From assembly GCA_036785705.1 (NCBI GenBank), contig JAWUZG010000036.1, positions 12,705,501-12,769,500 on the forward strand: DNA of 64,000 bases, given 5' to 3'. A program made the translations under genes and the position numbers. The notes under the pieces were generated by a model. That model was not told the DNA's origin. It did not search any database and was given only the letters and a program-made list of their open reading frames with translations. Positions within the stretch are counted from its first letter, which is position 1, and every line of letters starts with the position of its first letter. The stretch comes from Acanthornis magna. Taxonomy: Eukaryota > Chordata > Aves > Passeriformes > Acanthizidae. This document shows, one piece after another, positions 52,399-63,500 of this stretch.

Positions 52399-52772
52399 TC
52401 ACAGAATCAGAGAATAATTAGGATTGGAAGGGACCTTTAGAGATCAACCAGTACAAAGGCCTGCCGAGGCAGGGTCACCCAGAGCAGGTGACACAGGAAC
52501 ACATCCAGGTGGGTGTTGAATGTCTGCAGAGAGGGAGACTCCACAACCTCCCTGGGCAGCAGGTCCAGTGCCACTCTCAATGTAAAGCTCTTCCTCATGT
52601 TAAGGTGGAACTTTTTGTGTTTAATTTAAGGCCATTTAAGGCTATTGCTATTTGTGCTGTCTCTGGGCACCACAGGAAAGAGCCTGGCACCATCCTCTTG
52701 GCACCTGCCCTTGAAATATCTATATGCTTTCATGAGATCTGCTCCCAGCCTTCTCTTCTCTAGACCAAACAT
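52399..52772 (-). mobile_element. CR1 LINE fragment, antisense, 0.8 kb before the switch II exon
   Basis: ATCACAGAATCAGAGAATAA and GATTGGAAGGGACCTTTAGAGATCAACCAG form a CR1 3' end in reverse complement. The body includes antisense equivalents of the LMKAYRYFKG and RCQEDGARLFPVVPRDSTN segments of CR1 ORF2. Similarity ends near CTTCTCTTCTCTAGACCAAAC. Confidence 0.9.
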
Positions 52773-52931
52773 TATGGAAGATATTGTATATAAGTGTATT
52801 AACAGGTAGTCCCCACCCTGCAAAGTTTTTAATGGTAATAAAGAAAGCAAGGAGTAGGAGATAAGAAAACTTACATTTCTTACTTTAAAGGCAGTTGATT
52901 AAGATGAGGGAGAAAAGGGACTGATAGCAAA

Positions 52932-53024
52932 CTTTTTTTTTTTTTTTTAGACAGGTACCATTTTCATTTTAAAAGCACTGCCACACAATCTTTTATCTTT
53001 TTTTTTTTTTTTTTTTTTTGTCAG
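52932..53024. repeat. Two poly-T tracts ending in AG upstream of the switch II exon
   Basis: T18AG lies at about 52933-52950 and a longer T tract ends in GTCAG at 53024. Both resemble strong 3' splice acceptors. The genuine acceptor is at 53536. Confidence 0.85.
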
Positions 53025-53520
53025 CAAAAAGCTGTATTGGTGCTCATTGACATGATCACCAGTGGCTTAAAATCACAAGAACAGAACAATTAGACATTGC
53101 CTTTTTGGTCAAGATGTTCCCCGGCTTCAGGAGCCACCCTGTTATTGTAATGAAGGTCTGAAGGTCCTAAGGACTCTATTTTGTTCCAGCATTTTATCCA
53201 GATTTTACCATTATCACACTGAGAAAGTACAAGGCAGGAGCAGAAAAGAAGGTTCTTACCCAAATCGCAGGTTGAATAAAATGAATCACTACTGACTCAG
53301 GGTATGTGGATTGACAGGGGGCCATGCCTTTTCTGCTTCTCTCCACTCTCACCTCATGACAAAATTGATATGTCCCTCCTGTTATGATCCAATGCAGAGT
53401 TCTCCTTTTTCTACTTTTTCTCAGAATTGCAGAATTGTACAATAACTCCTGTCAGAGTTTTCTTTCTATTAAAGCAAATAGAAAAAATGTTTTCAATTTG
53501 TTTGCAATGTAAAAATATTG

Positions 53521-53536
53521 CTTGTTATATTTTCAG
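53521..53536 (+). other. 3' splice acceptor of the switch II exon
   Basis: CTTGTTATATTTTCAG lies immediately before GACACAGCAGGC (Asp-Thr-Ala-Gly). Two longer T-tracts ending in AG lie 510 to 590 bases upstream and could compete with this modest pyrimidine tract. Confidence 0.93.
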
Positions 53537-53655
53537 GACACAGCAGGCCAGGAGAGATACAGAACAATTACCACAGCCTACTACCGAGGTGCAATGGGCT
53601 TCATTTTGATGTATGACATCACAAATGAAGATTCTTTCAATGCTGTGCAGGATTG
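53537..53655 (+). CDS. RAB3C: RAB3C coding exon: DTAGQ / switch II
   Basis: This exon encodes 39 complete codons plus two bases of the same RAB3 GTPase. It opens with [18 protein letters not shown], the G3 motif with catalytic Gln (Q81 counting from the Met at 1481) and switch II, and runs on through the [20 protein letters not shown] segment. In RAB3A the Thr at the corresponding position 86 of switch II is a known LRRK2 phosphorylation site, and it is conserved here. The phase-0 start joins in frame to the exon ending in LQIW at 1708. The two-base overhang TG at the end predicts a phase-2 intron completing a Trp codon. The acceptor is TATATTTTCAG (AG at 53535-53536) and the donor is GTAAGC at 53656. 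Asp replaces the Glu of mammalian NEESF, a conservative change. The remaining G4 (NKCD), G5 (SAK) and C-terminal Cys motifs were not found up to base 64000. Confidence 0.96.
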
Positions 53656-53661
53656 GTAAGC
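53656..53661 (+). other. 5' splice donor GTAAGC
   Basis: GATTG|GTAAGC. The two bases TG are left over after the Asp codon, so the intron is phase 2, as expected for RAB3 genes, where the next residue is the Trp of QDW. Confidence 0.93.
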
Positions 53662-56600
53662 AAAAATTGAAATTCAGATTAAATATCAGAGAGAATGTGT
53701 GATATCACTTATCTGCTGTGACATTGTAAATAATTTTGGAAAACTTATTTCCAAATACAATGCTCAGGCATTCCTATACCCAAATATATGGTGGTGGGGT
53801 TTTTTTAGTCAGGAAAGAAAATGAAAATTTTAAAATGTGTTGTGTGTAATTAATTGTAACCATTGTGTTTTCTGTAATTTTGGTTCATATATGTTATTCA
53901 TACTACTAAAACCAGCAACATGATAGTGTGCAGACTAACTAAGATACCAGAAATTGTTTTCATACTTTATGCAAAAAAAGAGGTATTGTGTTTGAGGGTA
54001 ATCTTTGAATTTAATTTTTCATGTTGGTTTTAACCATAGCTGGATATACATTGTTCTGTCAGTCCTGTGAGTCAAGTGTCAAAATGAGAAACTTTACCAG
54101 AATAGCAGAACCTAGAATGGCTGGAACTTATATTACCTTGTGTTATGTGAATGTCCAGGTATCTCCATAAAAACAGAGACATCATTTTAATCACACATGG
54201 GTCAGTCAGCATCCAGACAATCTAAAGCTTTTTTAAGTAAAGCTAACCTAAAAGGAAAACCAGCAGGGTTTTTTTTTTTTCCTTTACAAGTTATTTTAAT
54301 ATCTGACAGCCTTCCAGCCATTCTCTGAGTGACATGAATAATATTTGTCATGTGTGCTCCACATGCTCTCTTGCATGCAGTTCCCATGGGACAGCTGTGC
54401 TTGAAAGAGGATTTTGTTCAGAGTTTGTGTGATTTGTTCAGTATATTTCTTTGGCTTTTCTGAAATTTATTTTAAGATATGCTCTACTGTGTACTTCTTT
54501 TAGGACATGCAAGGTCAGAAGTAGGTTTCACACTTAAAGAGTAGTGATGCTGTGATGCCTGTTTTCAACAGAAATTCTTGCACAGCCTTAAACCATTCAA
54601 GAAAAAGGATTTTCTCTCCTTCACACTCTTCTACTTATTATTGTGGTAGAAAGTGTCATAGAACCCATGGAGCACTTTCCCTCTCAATACCAGGAGTTTT
54701 TCTTGGTCTGTATAAGCTGAGACTGGTCATTGATCACTCTGAATATAATAGCTGAAAACCTTAGCTTACTATGCACCGATGAAATGGAATCTTGTGTTGT
54801 CTAACATTTGGCTTGTAAGCACCAGGGATGTACTCGTTCACAGTCCTCCAGGGGAAAGGGGCAACTCCAGAGTGTGTCCCATCTTTTCTCCATCAAGTTA
54901 TCTCTATGACTCTACACCAAATTTCTCTTATGAGCAACTCCTTCAATTTATGAGAGAATCAATAAGCTTGCATGACAGGGATAGATTCGATAACTATCTT
55001 TAGACCACTGAACGTATCTGAGTGGAGTCTGTGCTTGATGCTCCAAGAGGAAGGAACCTTTGCTCCCTGTGGGTCATTAGGATGTTCTGCCCACGTTGTA
55101 CAAGCTGGGAACATCATGTGAGTCTTGCTGTTACACATTTGTGAGTACTGCTCTGTTCATCAGCATGAGACATAATCTCCTACCTAACAGGAGGGAACTG
55201 AAAGTGCTATTCATAGAGGCTGCTGTGAAAGTTTAGCAAAAACAGAGAGTCAAGGAGTACACCAATCTCCCAGCTGTACTTGCAGATGTGTCTGCCAACA
55301 GTCCTGCTTCCTGACTCTGACAGCTGGAACACTTTCTTGCTTTGCCCTGCTTTTCATTGTCCATAGGCTGATTCTCTTCTAGCACTGGGTTAACTGGGTG
55401 ATAATGTCTTGTCTCGGACCGGCTGTGATCTGAAAATTTAATTGTCCCATCTTTGGGCAAACCAGATGGCATGCCATGTATTATCTCCCTTCCTCTAACA
55501 CAAAGACTTCTTTTATAGCAAGTGTAAATATGAGTACTTATTATTAATTTTCCCACCTGTTTGTTTTCCAGTCTCCTAGATCTGTTATGTTTGGCAGTCT
55601 TTGTCTCCTGGTAAAAAAGTAACTAGGCTTCATACTAATTAAAAAGAAAAAAGTCACTGTAAAATGAAGCAAGAAAATATTTAAAAGCTATGGAGTTCTT
55701 AAATAGATTCATTATGAAATATGATTTTTCAATCATTTTTATCTAGAAGTTTTACAAACAGTTGACAGCTCTTATAGAAATTTGGTGGAAGGAAGGGTTT
55801 GCAGTATTATGTGTTGAGAGCTACTGAGAAGTCATCTACATGATGAAAGGAGTGACAGATACGCTGAGTGCCTCACTTGTCAGGATGAGACATAGATTTG
55901 ACTGTTATTTGTATTTTTAATGTCATAAGCCCAGTTGCTGCTCTGCTGTTCTTCGTCTTTTTCATTACTCTCATCTCACAGCTCATAATTAATTTTGATC
56001 AGCCCTGGCTTCAATTTTGATAGTAATTGCAAAACTACAGCTTGCTTCTGAATGTGAGAAAAGTAATTACCAATGCTGCAGAAAAGCAAGCATGGCTATG
56101 TGCAGGTATCTGTGTCTTTCTGAAAGTTATGGAAGGATACAGCAGGAGCTTTTAAGAGGCTTAAAGTGCTTTGCTCTGTGACAAATGTGCCTCTCTAAGC
56201 AGTAGTGCCATTTCATATATGTGCACAGCAGGTCAAATCCAAGTTCACATCAGTTCAAGATTTGATCTAGAAACTGCACTGCAATCAGGACAATGAATCT
56301 ACAGGTACCTTTTACATTTGGATAAAGGACTTTGTTTTAAAATGTGTGTTGGGGTGATTTTATATTAAAAGTTGTTTTTACAGCCTGCAATATGACTGAC
56401 ATTTCTCCTTTTTAACTACAGATACAGATGAATAATAGTTGTATCTCTAGATGCCATATCTGTCAGCATAAATCTATTCAGCTGTGAAAAATTCTAGAGC
56501 CAATGTGACTATTAATATTTTACATTAAAAAAAATTATTATCTATAATTTTATGTAAATGTATTAGCACCTATGTAATATGTAGCCAAGAATTCAGAGAG

Positions 56601-58489
56601 TGGATTTGTGCTGAAAGTCTGTCTGCTAGCAAAAACAGGAAATCAAATATCCTTGGACTCAGCAGTTATCCTATGGAACACTCCCCAGGGTTTGAAGCTG
56701 CCTTTTCTAAAAGGCTTTTTCTTTCAGAAATGCAGCTAATGCTGCAAGATGTGTATGCTTGATGCACATTGGTCAGTCCATCCCAGAAAGACGAAGATTT
56801 GGGGAATAGATTTATTGCCTTTACATAAGAATCAGTTGTAGGACCTAATTTTCTGGTTGCCTGAGTTCTCAATTAGAAAAAGCGTATTACCAAATAACTA
56901 AAACTTCCCATTTAGCTGAATTCTTAAGAAAGCATCCGCATTTCAAGTGACTGCCCTAGTGAGACCTATTTTCTTTAGAAATTCCTTCTAACTAAAGCTG
57001 AAGGAGAAATAGGTGAATGTTGGCTCCATTCCACTTCAATGTATATTTTTTAGTTCAGCTGTAATGTCCCAGTGCTTGCATTAATTCCTGTTTTATACTA
57101 CCACCTGTAGGATCTGCATTTGTTAGCCTTTTCCCTCTATACTTTTCACTAGGAGCTCTTACACCCCTTTTCATCAGTGTTTCAGTGCCTGCATTTTTGG
57201 CTGAGGTCTATGTGAGTAGAGAGAACAGCATGCTAGGAAACACTTTGATTACCCTCATGCTTTAAAAAATATAGTGTTTGTCAAAAATTATATGATGGAT
57301 GTTTTTAATGTCTCTGCTGCAAAGATTATGTCTGCACATCTTAAAAAATTCAGTGTCTTCCATGAAAGATACTTCTCTTTCCTTTGCTTCTTTGCTTTTT
57401 TCTGAGGTGCCATTTTAACTGTCCCCTTCTCCCCCCACCACAGTCTGCTCAAGCTAATCACCTTTGAGAAAAAATCAGCTGTCAGAAGATATATAAACTG
57501 TGTACTTCATGAGGTGACAGACCCTCAGTTCACAGCAGACAATTTTTGATTTTAAGAACTCTATTACACTCTATTTACTTCTGTATTTAGACAGAGATTA
57601 TTTGCAGAATTTATTACCAACCAATATACACAGAACAGCATGAAAACTAATTTAATTTCAAATTAAAACTAGAATTAAATACTAATTGTACATTCTTCAT
57701 CTGTGCCCATTACACATGGGAGGTAGTTACTGGGAAGTGGGTCTAGGCAAAGACTATGGGAATGAAACACAAGTCATCAGATAAGACCAGAGCACATCCC
57801 AAGCTGTGCAACATTACTTTAGCCATTACTAGAAATATGGGAGGGGGTGTGTGCTTATGACATACATATCTTGATTAAAGTATTCAAGGGGTCATTTGAG
57901 ATGGTTTTATAGCAGAACCTTAAAAATGTCTATGCTAGTATCAATTTGAGATAATAATGAGAATTAGGACATGAAAATTACAAAAATTTCCGCTTCAACA
58001 TGGCATTTGGCTGCTGGATTTACTAGGTATGTCAGTAGTAGTTGTCATTCTGCAACAATGTAATGAAAAAATTCTTCCATTTCTTTGAGTTTTTTTCTGT
58101 CCATTTGATACCTCAGCCGATCTAAAAGTTAGCAGCTGCAGCTATAGTGCACTAGAAATTGGGGGTTTATGTATTCTGTAGTCTTGTAATGGGCGATATG
58201 GTGGCAATTTTTTAGCTGTTATTGAGGGCGAAAACAACGCAAACTGGAAAGGACATTAGCATGTTATGTGCAAATGTAAGAAGTCCTCAAAACAAACTAA
58301 GCCCATTAAGTTAATGTCAGCACTGCTGCATATGCTTTTCTAAAGGGCATATGTTCATATTCTTCTTGCTTCCACGTTAAAAATTTTGGTCTAATATCCA
58401 TGCTTAACAAACATTTTATCTACAAATAGATTATTTTTCTTCTACCTCTCAATATTGAACATAGTTCTATCATTTAAGAAAAATCCATT
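53662..58489. other. Unique sequence at the start of the next intron
   Basis: No repeat or exon is recognised. A pyrimidine-rich acceptor-like site ends at 57443 but has no convincing exon after it. Confidence 0.65.
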
Positions 58490-58790
58490 ATTTGCTGTGT
58501 ACCGGGGAACAAATCTGGAAAGTGCCTGTAGGCAAATTTAGGCTCCATCTCTCTTTGCCAGAGCACATGAGCTGCCATGCAGCACAGCTGATGGGGTCCT
58601 GCAGCACGGAGCACACACGTGCCGTGCGTGTCAGCGTCCACGCGCTCCTCGGGAGCCCTGTCCTGGGGCTGTGCCCACTGGTGACCTGTGCACAGGCTGA
58701 GTGTCTTGCGTGGGGCTGGCAGCAACCTCAGTGCAGCCACACAGCTGAGAGCCAGCTGGAAAAATACTCTGATGGAGCAGACTGGGTTTA
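58490..58790. other. GC-rich, CpG-containing patch, unclassified
   Basis: This is a 300-base island of high GC in AT-rich intron, with CpGs concentrated at 58606-58655 (ACACGTGCCGTGCGTGTCAG, then CCACGCGCTCCTCGGG). It includes a CACGTG E-box. Open frames exist on both strands but resemble no family I know. It could be an old mobile-element remnant or a regulatory element. I see no LTR-like ends. Confidence 0.45.
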
Positions 58791-58823
58791 AATGCACATA
58801 TAACTTATATTGCCTTGTACTAT

Positions 58824-58861
58824 ACACACACACACACACACATATATATATGTATATATAT
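58824..58861. repeat. (CA)n(TA)n compound microsatellite
   Basis: Nine CA units are followed by TA repeats with one TGTA interruption. Confidence 0.96.
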
Positions 58862-59925
58862 AAAAAAATTTGTGCTTGATATCAATGCATAAAAGCAGTG
58901 TCCCTTGGGTTGTTTTTGACATATTCATAGTTTTCAGCCACTGAGAAGAAAGGAGTTGCATGTGGATAGTTTTCTTCTGTATAGTTTTATGTCATTCTCC
59001 TACTTAAAGCAAAAGACACACAAATTATGTGCTGTGAAAAAAACACTGAAATTTATAATAGTTTTATATTATCCTTTCATTTTTTTCTAAGACTTTAATC
59101 TGAAAAATGATTAAGAGAAAGAGAAATGGTATTATTTATGGATTTAAATATAAGAAACAAAAATGCTTTTTACAATTTGAAGTATTGATAGTAGTTGCAA
59201 TTACATGAAATTTACCATTTTCTCTTTTAATGTTTACTGTTGGAAATGTACTTTTGTTATGCACAAAATAACTCTAAAATTCTTTTCATTTTTTATCCTC
59301 ACTCTTTATTACTATAAGAAAGACAAAGACCAGTGGTAAAAAACATATTTTCTCTAAAAACCAAATTTTCTAATTTCAAAATATTATAAAGACATTTGTG
59401 AAAAAGATATTCTTGGTGGAACAAATATGTTTTAAAAGTCTGTATTCCAGGCTAGTTTGCTTAGCCATTTTTCACCTATAGCTTGCTACAGAATTCTTGT
59501 TGTAGGAAATTGCATGTAAGAAACAGTTCTCTGAGATGACATCTTCTCTTTTCCCTCAAAATCTTTCAGTAAACTTTGTTTCACAAATGCTAAATTGGTA
59601 CTAGCTCAAAGCCCCTACATGCTTGCCAGTTTTACAAACCCACTCCAATGTCTTCCCCAATGTTGCTCCAAACATATCCAAAATAAATATCCCCGCATTT
59701 CAAATTAAAGGGCAGGGCATAGCCCTGGATATTTGAGGAATTGCATATACTGCAATTGAGTGTTCCTAAAAAAAGAAAGAAAAATGTATTTAGTATGGAA
59801 AGGAAAGAAAATGTAGCAAATAGATAATCCTGGGTTTTTACAAGTTCTATAATTTTCAGAAGAACACTCATGATAGACTAACAAAAAAGTATTCACTGCC
59901 ATCCAAAGTATTTCATAAAGTCAAG

Positions 59926-60530
59926 GAATCATAGAATATGTTGAGTTGGAAGAGACTTATTGGGATCATCAAGTCCAACTCCCAACCCTGTGCAGGACAC
60001 CGCAAGAATGACACCATGTGCCTGAGAGCATTGTCCAAACACTTCTTGAGCTCTGTCAGGCTTGGTGCTATGACCACTGCCCTGGGGAGCTGTTCCAGTG
60101 CCCAAACACCCTCTGGGTGAAGAACCTGTTCCCGATAAACTAAACTTCCCCTGACTAAGTTTCATGATGTTTTCTCGGGTCCTGTCACTGTCACCAGAGT
60201 GAAGAGATCAGTGCCTGCCCCTCTGCTTCCCCTCATGAAGATGTTGAAGACAAGAATGAGGTCTCCCCTCAGTCTCCTCCAGGCTGAACAGACCAGGTGA
60301 CCTCAGCCACTCCTCATATGGCTTCCCTTCCAGACTTTCACCATCCTCTTGCCCCTCCTTTGGATGCTTTCTAATAGCTTGATGTCTTTCTCGTATTGTG
60401 GCCCCCAGCACTAAGGGTGAGGATGCACCAGAGCAGAGCAGAGGACAATCCCCTTGCTTGCCCAGCTCGCAATGCTGTGCCTGATGCCCCCCAGGACATA
60501 GTTGGTGCCCCTGGCTGTCATGGCTCTGAT
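59926..60530 (-). mobile_element. CR1 LINE fragment, antisense
   Basis: AATCATAGAATATGTTGAGT followed by TGGAAGAGACTTATTGGGATCATC is a CR1 3' end in reverse complement. The copy continues through antisense LFSLEETEGRPHSC and IRKHPKEGQEDGES segments and ends near CCCAGGACATAGTTGGTG. It has the same architecture as the copy at 2374-2941. Confidence 0.9.
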
Positions 60531-63500
60531 GACTCAAAGTTTTGTGCATGCCCTAAAGTATTACCTTCTCTTATCACTGATACTGACAATGCATGGCCTT
60601 AGGAAAACTCTTCATGAAAAAAGAACCATATACCTGTTTTTCTAAAGGCTTTTCTCGATAACATTTCATATTAGGATTTTATGCAGCATACTAGCCTGAA
60701 CTACATTGCTTTGATGAAGATACTTATATTTTTCTTCCTATTAAACCCTGAACTTAAATATGAATATTACACATAGGAACTTATTCAAATCCTTATCAAA
60801 GTGTTTTTTTGTTAAACCTTTGACTTAAAAGTACAAACCTCATCAGAAAATGTTTTCCGTAGGTTTACTGTCCAAAAAGTAATTCATGAATTGTAACAGT
60901 TAATCAGGAAAGACAGATGTTAAGTTTTCATGGCATTTCTCATTCTGTCCTATCTTTATGTCCTTAAACCATAGAAAGAAACACATTTGTGGAATGGAAA
61001 TTTTTGGATGTGGTTCTTGGTCCTATTGGCTCTTACACTTGCTCCATTCATGTTTTTGTGAGACTAAGAGCTTCCACAGAAGGTTTGTGCACCCTTCACT
61101 GTAGAAGCAGCATTTCCTTAGATTCTAGGCAGCCAATCAATATCAAGGTGTCTATTCAGCTGTCCTCACCTGCATCAAACCCTACTAATGCTGCCAGTGG
61201 GAAGTCTAATAAGAAAAAGGAATAAATACTGACCGAGTTCCCTCAGGGTGCTCTGTGTCTTTCTTTCCCCTCTAATCAGATTTTGGGCAGTGCAGTCAGC
61301 AAGTCACTGACAACAATCACGCAGTCAGGTCCTGCTCAACCATCAACTGGTGAATGTAGCTGCTCAGTGGGGCTAGTCTCAGTAACCTACTTCAGGGTTA
61401 AGTCACTCTTGACTTCCATTGGACCTGTCTGGCTTACTGGATGATTTAAATAACTTTTATATATATATATATATATATATAAAGTTATTTAAATATATAT
61501 ATATATGTACATATATATACATAACCATCACATATTGCAGCCTCCTTGTTAGCACCAGCTGCAGACTGGCAACTACACCGTGAGTGTGGCTGCTCCTTCT
61601 CTACAGCTGCCACCCCTGCAGGTAAGGGCTGCAGTCTTGGAGGCTGATTTCTTCTCTTCTTGTATTACCAGGTCTGTGGTAAGGAAGGCTGCATCACTCC
61701 TTTCCTAAGACACTTTTCCTCAGTCATAAAAGTGTGGCAGTCTGTCAGATATGAAATGACTAGAATCTTTTATCCAGGAAAATGTGACAAACTAGCCAGT
61801 CATTCTTGGGTACTACCTACATCTGGCAAGAGGAGAGCTCCAGCTTAACTATCCCCATAAACTTGCTTTGTTGGACTGGAAATTTCACAGTGGAGTTTTA
61901 TTGTGCAGCTGATGAGGCAATGTAAATACTCAGCCATTCAGAGAACGGTTGTTCAATAAAAGAGGTGTCTTCCAATCTGTACCAGATCCTGCTCTTCAGA
62001 TATGGTCACTGAGGGTTATACTGAGGTAGATAAAAGCAAACCAGATGATCAGATAAGCATCTAAATGCTGCTGTGCTGAACTTCTGTCCATTAATTAGAT
62101 TATGCTAAGGTACTCTTAATGAGATTTTCAGTTTTGTCTGGTTTTTCCTATGATAATGCTTTTATCTTTCAAAAGTTTAAAGTGGAAAATACCTCTGAGA
62201 GGCTAGTGGTGAGCTGCTCGAGTTTACCAGAAAGACAAACAAACTTAGGGATGGTAAAATATAAAAGTATGCTAAAGTATATGAAATACTGAGTCTAATA
62301 TTTAGCTAGTCTGTCCATTTTATAGTTACACACAGCCAGTAGTAAAAGAAACAAACCCTAGCATGTTATAATCAACTCACAATGTTTGTTTTGAGGCAAT
62401 AATAGTTTTTATTGGTTGAGCAGTAACTAATACACTTTTCTTATCTCCCAGTAACTGTATGTTGACAGAGTTACACTGTCACTCAACATTCCCAAATGAA
62501 AACTCTGCTGCCAGCCAACAGCACGAGTCCAATCAGTGACTTAGTAATGTCCCTGAACAGTTTCCACTCTGAGCTGAAGCTGCAGATTATTTACTTTTCT
62601 CAGTGCTCTAATATTCTGAATCTGTTACTCTAAACTTCAGAGGAATATCATGGTCCTGGACCAAAGTCAAAGCTTGGGATTTGCTGATGGAGCTGTTCCT
62701 TTGGGATTTCAATTTTGCAGATATCTTATGTGGGTTGGGATATCTCAGTAGCATTAAGACAGCAGTTTTATTCATGTAGCCTGTATGATTTTTGTTCAAA
62801 AGGAAAAAAAACTCCAGACTATGTGAGTCAGCAGTAAAGCAGCATACAACTTTGTGGGCAGTATAAAGTTTAACTGAGTCCCTCTTCCTCATGAGCTTTC
62901 TCACCTCTGCTTCCCTCTCCCCTCTTTTCCTCTGCACATGATTTTGAGATTCCCTCTTTCGAGTGTCAAGCATTGGCAATTGATCAAGTATATTATCTAT
63001 GTGAGATACAGGCTGTACGTGGGGGAGTACAACAAGTTTTATTGAAATTCATCCCTCTGATCAAAAAATGCCATTAATGTTCTTACGCTGAAACATAAAC
63101 TGCAAACTCACACAGCAATATAACCTGCTGGTAGTGATTATTTTCAAAACATACCTAAATGCTATTTAGGTCTGACCGATAAGTAAAGAAACCTTTAGGT
63201 TGTCTTTCATCAGAATATTGCAAGGCCTTGACCATTAAACTAAGGCATTTGTAGTGAATGCTTATTAATGAATGTTTTCAATCTCTATTTTTCCAATCCC
63301 GTGTGTCGTACTGTGCTGTGCTAATCATAAAATTCTGTTAAGAAAATAAAGCTTTAATTGTAATTACAGTTTAGTACCATCATCATTCTGCCAAGGATCC
63401 CCAAAAGAACTTGTCTGTTCCCTTAGTGTCAAGTGACAGCATGTTAAAGACAAAGAAACATTACTGATCTGGTAGGTTTATGAATATAATGTTGTTATAA

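Larger units (their letters stand above)
1709..53536 (+). other. RAB3C: RAB3C giant intron, 51,828 bp
   Basis: The intron is bounded by a canonical GT donor at 1709 and AG acceptor at 53535-53536, and joins phase-0 exons. It is AT-rich with no internal host coding exon that I could recognise. Its content is CR1 fragments, one solo LTR, microsatellites and low-complexity G/T or A/C tracts, listed separately. Confidence 0.93.

Noticed and set aside
57421..57513. Strong acceptor-like CCCCTTCTCCCCCCACCACAG followed by 70 bases and a GTGACA
   Set aside because: The donor is weak and the interval has no Rab similarity. I regard it as a chance pyrimidine tract.
58474..58839. 121-residue minus-strand frame over the GC-rich patch
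   Set aside because: GC-rich DNA has fewer stop codons, so long frames occur on both strands. No family similarity is seen.
61660..61848. PGKCDKLASHSW, which looks like the Rab NKCD guanine-specificity motif
   Set aside because: The flanking residues do not match RAB3C on either side, and the Asn is missing. It is a chance resemblance, so the next exon is not here.
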